From NCBI GenBank assembly GCA_025618425.1, contig CM046838.1, positions 7,401,655 to 7,465,654 of the forward strand: 64,000 nt of DNA. The letters are read 5' to 3'. This stretch comes from Heliocidaris tuberculata. Taxonomy: Eukaryota; Echinodermata; Echinoidea; Camarodonta; Echinometridae. A program made the translations under genes and the position numbers. Under the pieces are notes generated by a model. The model was given only the letters and a program-made list of their open reading frames with translations, was not told the origin of the DNA and searched no databases. Below, one piece after another: positions 62,126-64,000 of the stretch. Position 1 is the first letter of the stretch. Each line of letters begins with the position of its first letter.

Positions 62126-64000
62126 TAGGTTTTCCCGGCCGAATTCGTCAAAACAGCATTCAATTTCATGATCAAGCATTCAAATTCACGCAGTTTTTAG
62201 TCCATCCCTTTTCCAGTGTTTCAATTTAACACTTTTTGCGTTCAATTTATTTTTTAAACACTGAAATTAGTAACACTATCGTTCAAATTAACTGCAATTT
62301 GATTCAATTTGGTAATGAATAACCGTCATTCAATTTCGCCAAGTTTGAGTGGAAGAAGAAATTCCTTGCTGAATCGCGGTTTCATTTTCGTCTTCAGGCA
62401 ATCACTTTCGCACTTACGCCATTCAATTAAAACAACGTAAGTGGTTTCTATCTCTTTTTCATTTTCATTTTTATTCTCTTTTTTTTAATTTCTTTTCTGT
62501 CATTATACATTTGACATTCACATTTCTTTTCTTTTTTTTTCAATTTATATGACATTATTCTTTAATCTTCTGTGGTCTACTTCTTTATCTTTGCATACAA
62601 TGAGTATAAACTGCCTGTCATACATCATGTACATGGTCATGGGTTATATATATATTTTGTTGTGGTCTTCAGGGTCTTTATTTGCATATCTGTGAGGGGG
62701 TTTCTTTTCATATTTTTTTTTCTTTTCATCTTTTTTCATCTTTTTAAAGTCATATACTCGTTTTCTTCAAGTTGTTTGACTCTCAACAGTATGTTTCATC
62801 CATCAATTTCCTGACCATTCAGACACCTGGGCATGTATGTCTGTGAATGGTTGAACCACTGGGTACACTTGGCAGGGGTAATGGCGTCGACACACCGCTC
62901 TGCAACTTCTCCTAGAATGTTGCACCGCCACTGTTGCATGTTGACTCCAGCTCGCTCAGCTGCCATCCTGTCTCCGACCCGACCTTGCCACTCAGGTTGC
63001 GCCAGGCATTTCTTCACTTCGCTCTTAAATGAAGAGTGTGCCATCTCAGTCATATTTAAGAATGGCGAGTAGGGAGGAAGGAGCTTCGTTTCCATGAGAG
63101 CGTTGGCATCCGCTGGTAGCTCAGCTCTCACGTGCGGCCTAGCGTTGTCATAAATCAAGATGACTGGCTCATCATCTGGAAACATTTCGTTGCATTCTGC
63201 GGCTGTAGCAGCGAGGAAATGCTCGAACCTTTCCCTGGTGACAGTCTCGAAAGAGATTTCATGATGAACGAGACCAGCGGCTGCAGAAACTGCAAACGTC
63301 ACATTACAGTTACGACCTCTTTGCCCGTGTACAACCCTCCTTGCCGGAACGCCTCGTAGTGCCCTTCCTTGAGTACGACGTGTCCAAATGTTGTAGCCAC
63401 ATTCGTCAATGAAGACACAATTGGCGACGATGCCGTGCTCCAGGAACCACTCGGCATAGTCTCTTCGTTGTTGGATCACTCGTGGTGAGTTTCTAGCGTC
63501 AGGTACATCCTCTGCGAGCTTTAGCGTGAAGAGCATGCCATCGAGAGTTCTAGCAATCGTCGACAAGGACACGCCTGGCTTTTGAGGAAGACCTTCCCGA
63601 AGCTTGTCCTTCATCTGGGTGAGTGTAAGCAAAGGGTTGGTCTCAAGGGCATCCCGAAGAAAGTTCTTCATCTCTTCGTCCATTTTGGAGTTATGTGCCC
63701 CTCCTCTTGGAAGCTTGTTAGCTCTGCCAGTTTCTAGATAAGTTCGTACAATAGATCGAGCAGTAGACCTTTTTATCCCGAGATTATCTGCTAGTTCAAG
63801 ATAATCTTGGTTGTTTCCTTCGAATGCTTCAACCAAGCGACGTCTGTCGACATCAGAGATACGATTGTATCGTACACGAGCTGCCATGATACCTGGTTCT
63901 AAGAACTATACCAAACTGAAGAACCTTCTCTGACAACGATTATCGGTGTAATGAGAGCTATCTGCTAAATGCTATCATAATGTTGTTCTTTCTACATTCA
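62126..64000 (-). mobile_element. IS630/Tc1-type DNA transposon, right end outside the window
   Basis: The left end TATAGGTTTTCCCGGCCGAA lies 60 bp after the exon 15 donor. A subterminal block (62150-62440) has at least eight ATTCAATTT or ATTCAAATT units in one orientation, likely transposase-binding sites. The coding region is on the minus strand at 62796-63887. The window stops 113 bases upstream of the ATG, with CATTCA as the last bases, so the other end is not visible. Confidence 0.75.
62796..63887 (-). CDS. Intact IS630/Tc1-type transposase
   Basis: A single frame of 363 codons from ATG at 63887 to a stop at 62796, without interruption. Residues 10-60 form a first helix-turn-helix (RRRLVEAF...LADNLGIKRSTARSIV), and 70-120 a second (LTLTQMKDKL...SLSTIARTLDG). 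The DDE catalytic triad is visible as FIDECGYNIW (Asp161), LIYDNARPHV (Asp247) and PPYSPFLNMTEMAHS (Glu281), with 33 residues between the second Asp and Glu, one fewer than canonical Tc1. It would cut and paste its own element at TA sites. The open frame contrasts with every other transposable ORF here and suggests recent activity. Confidence 0.92.
   Translation of the reverse strand: MAARVRYNRISDVDRRRLVEAFEGNNQDYLELADNLGIKRSTARSIVRTYLETGRANKLPRGGAHNSKMDEEMKNFLRDALETNPLLTLTQMKDKLREGLPQKPGVSLSTIARTLDGMLFTLKLAEDVPDARNSPRVIQQRRDYAEWFLEHGIVANCVFIDECGYNIWTRRTQGRALRGVPARRVVHGQRGRNCNVTFAVSAAAGLVHHEISFETVTRERFEHFLAATAAECNEMFPDDEPVILIYDNARPHVRAELPADANALMETKLLPPYSPFLNMTEMAHSSFKSEVKKCLAQPEWQGRVGDRMAAERAGVNMQQWRCNILGEVAERCVDAITPAKCTQWFNHSQTYMPRCLNGQEIDG

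Noticed and set aside
63132..63359. Plus-strand frames opposite the transposase
   Set aside because: Shadows of the 363-codon transposase ORF on the minus strand.

Overview
The window looks like intron-rich, transposon-rich genomic DNA from a marine invertebrate deuterostome, most likely an echinoderm such as a sea urchin. Support: AT-rich sequence with short exons in long introns, GT-AG splice sites, CR1/L2-type LINEs with SGNH- or PHD-containing ORFs, a Penelope-like element with a hammerhead-like motif, tRNA-derived repeats, and many Tc1/mariner, hAT-like and TTAA-target elements. The species assignment is an inference. No bacterial or plasmid features are present.

One host gene runs on the + strand from about 24.4 kb to 62.1 kb and leaves the window at both ends. 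I assembled 15 exons by splice sites and phase, giving 2,487 nt and about 829 codons without a stop. They encode six fibronectin type III (FN3) domains, a membrane-proximal domain with a tetra-arginine furin-type site, one transmembrane helix and a basic juxtamembrane segment. The membrane-proximal block closely resembles type R2B receptor tyrosine phosphatases (PTPRK/M/T/U group). The signal peptide, any N-terminal modules and the phosphatase domains are outside the window, so the enzyme assignment is inferred.

Before the gene (1-24 kb) the window is almost all mobile DNA: a ~5 kb unit flanked by 89-bp inverted repeats (1-5058); LINE-A on the minus strand (about 6.69-15.72 kb), split by a 5.65 kb inverted-repeat element that carries a smaller hAT-like MITE; a 608-bp MITE (15.8-16.4 kb); a 400-bp tandem pair rich in alternating GC tracts (17.1-17.9 kb); a fold-back Tc1-like element (18.9-20.5 kb); and three nearly identical 496-bp tandem units containing a tRNA-like segment (20.6-22.1 kb).

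Within the gene the introns hold most of the rest. The 13.7 kb intron 28484-42157 contains LINE-B (minus), LINE-C (plus), LINE-D (minus) with a nested SINE, and a long palindrome. The intron 54365-61489 is almost wholly a 6,728-bp hAT-like element with a perfect 8-bp target duplication, inserted 6 bp after the exon boundary; nested in it are a mariner-type MITE and a 5'-truncated Penelope-like element bounded by inverted repeats. After the last exon, 60 bp past the donor, comes an IS630/Tc1-type element with an intact 363-aa transposase that runs out of the window.

The elements do not form a pathway. They record layered insertions into a large receptor gene whose splice sites have stayed intact. 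The points most worth checking are the GC-AG intron, the 40-nt microexon, the SAP plus SGNH arrangement in LINE-A, the apparent paired sequence changes in the hairpin array at 290-570, and the intact transposase.
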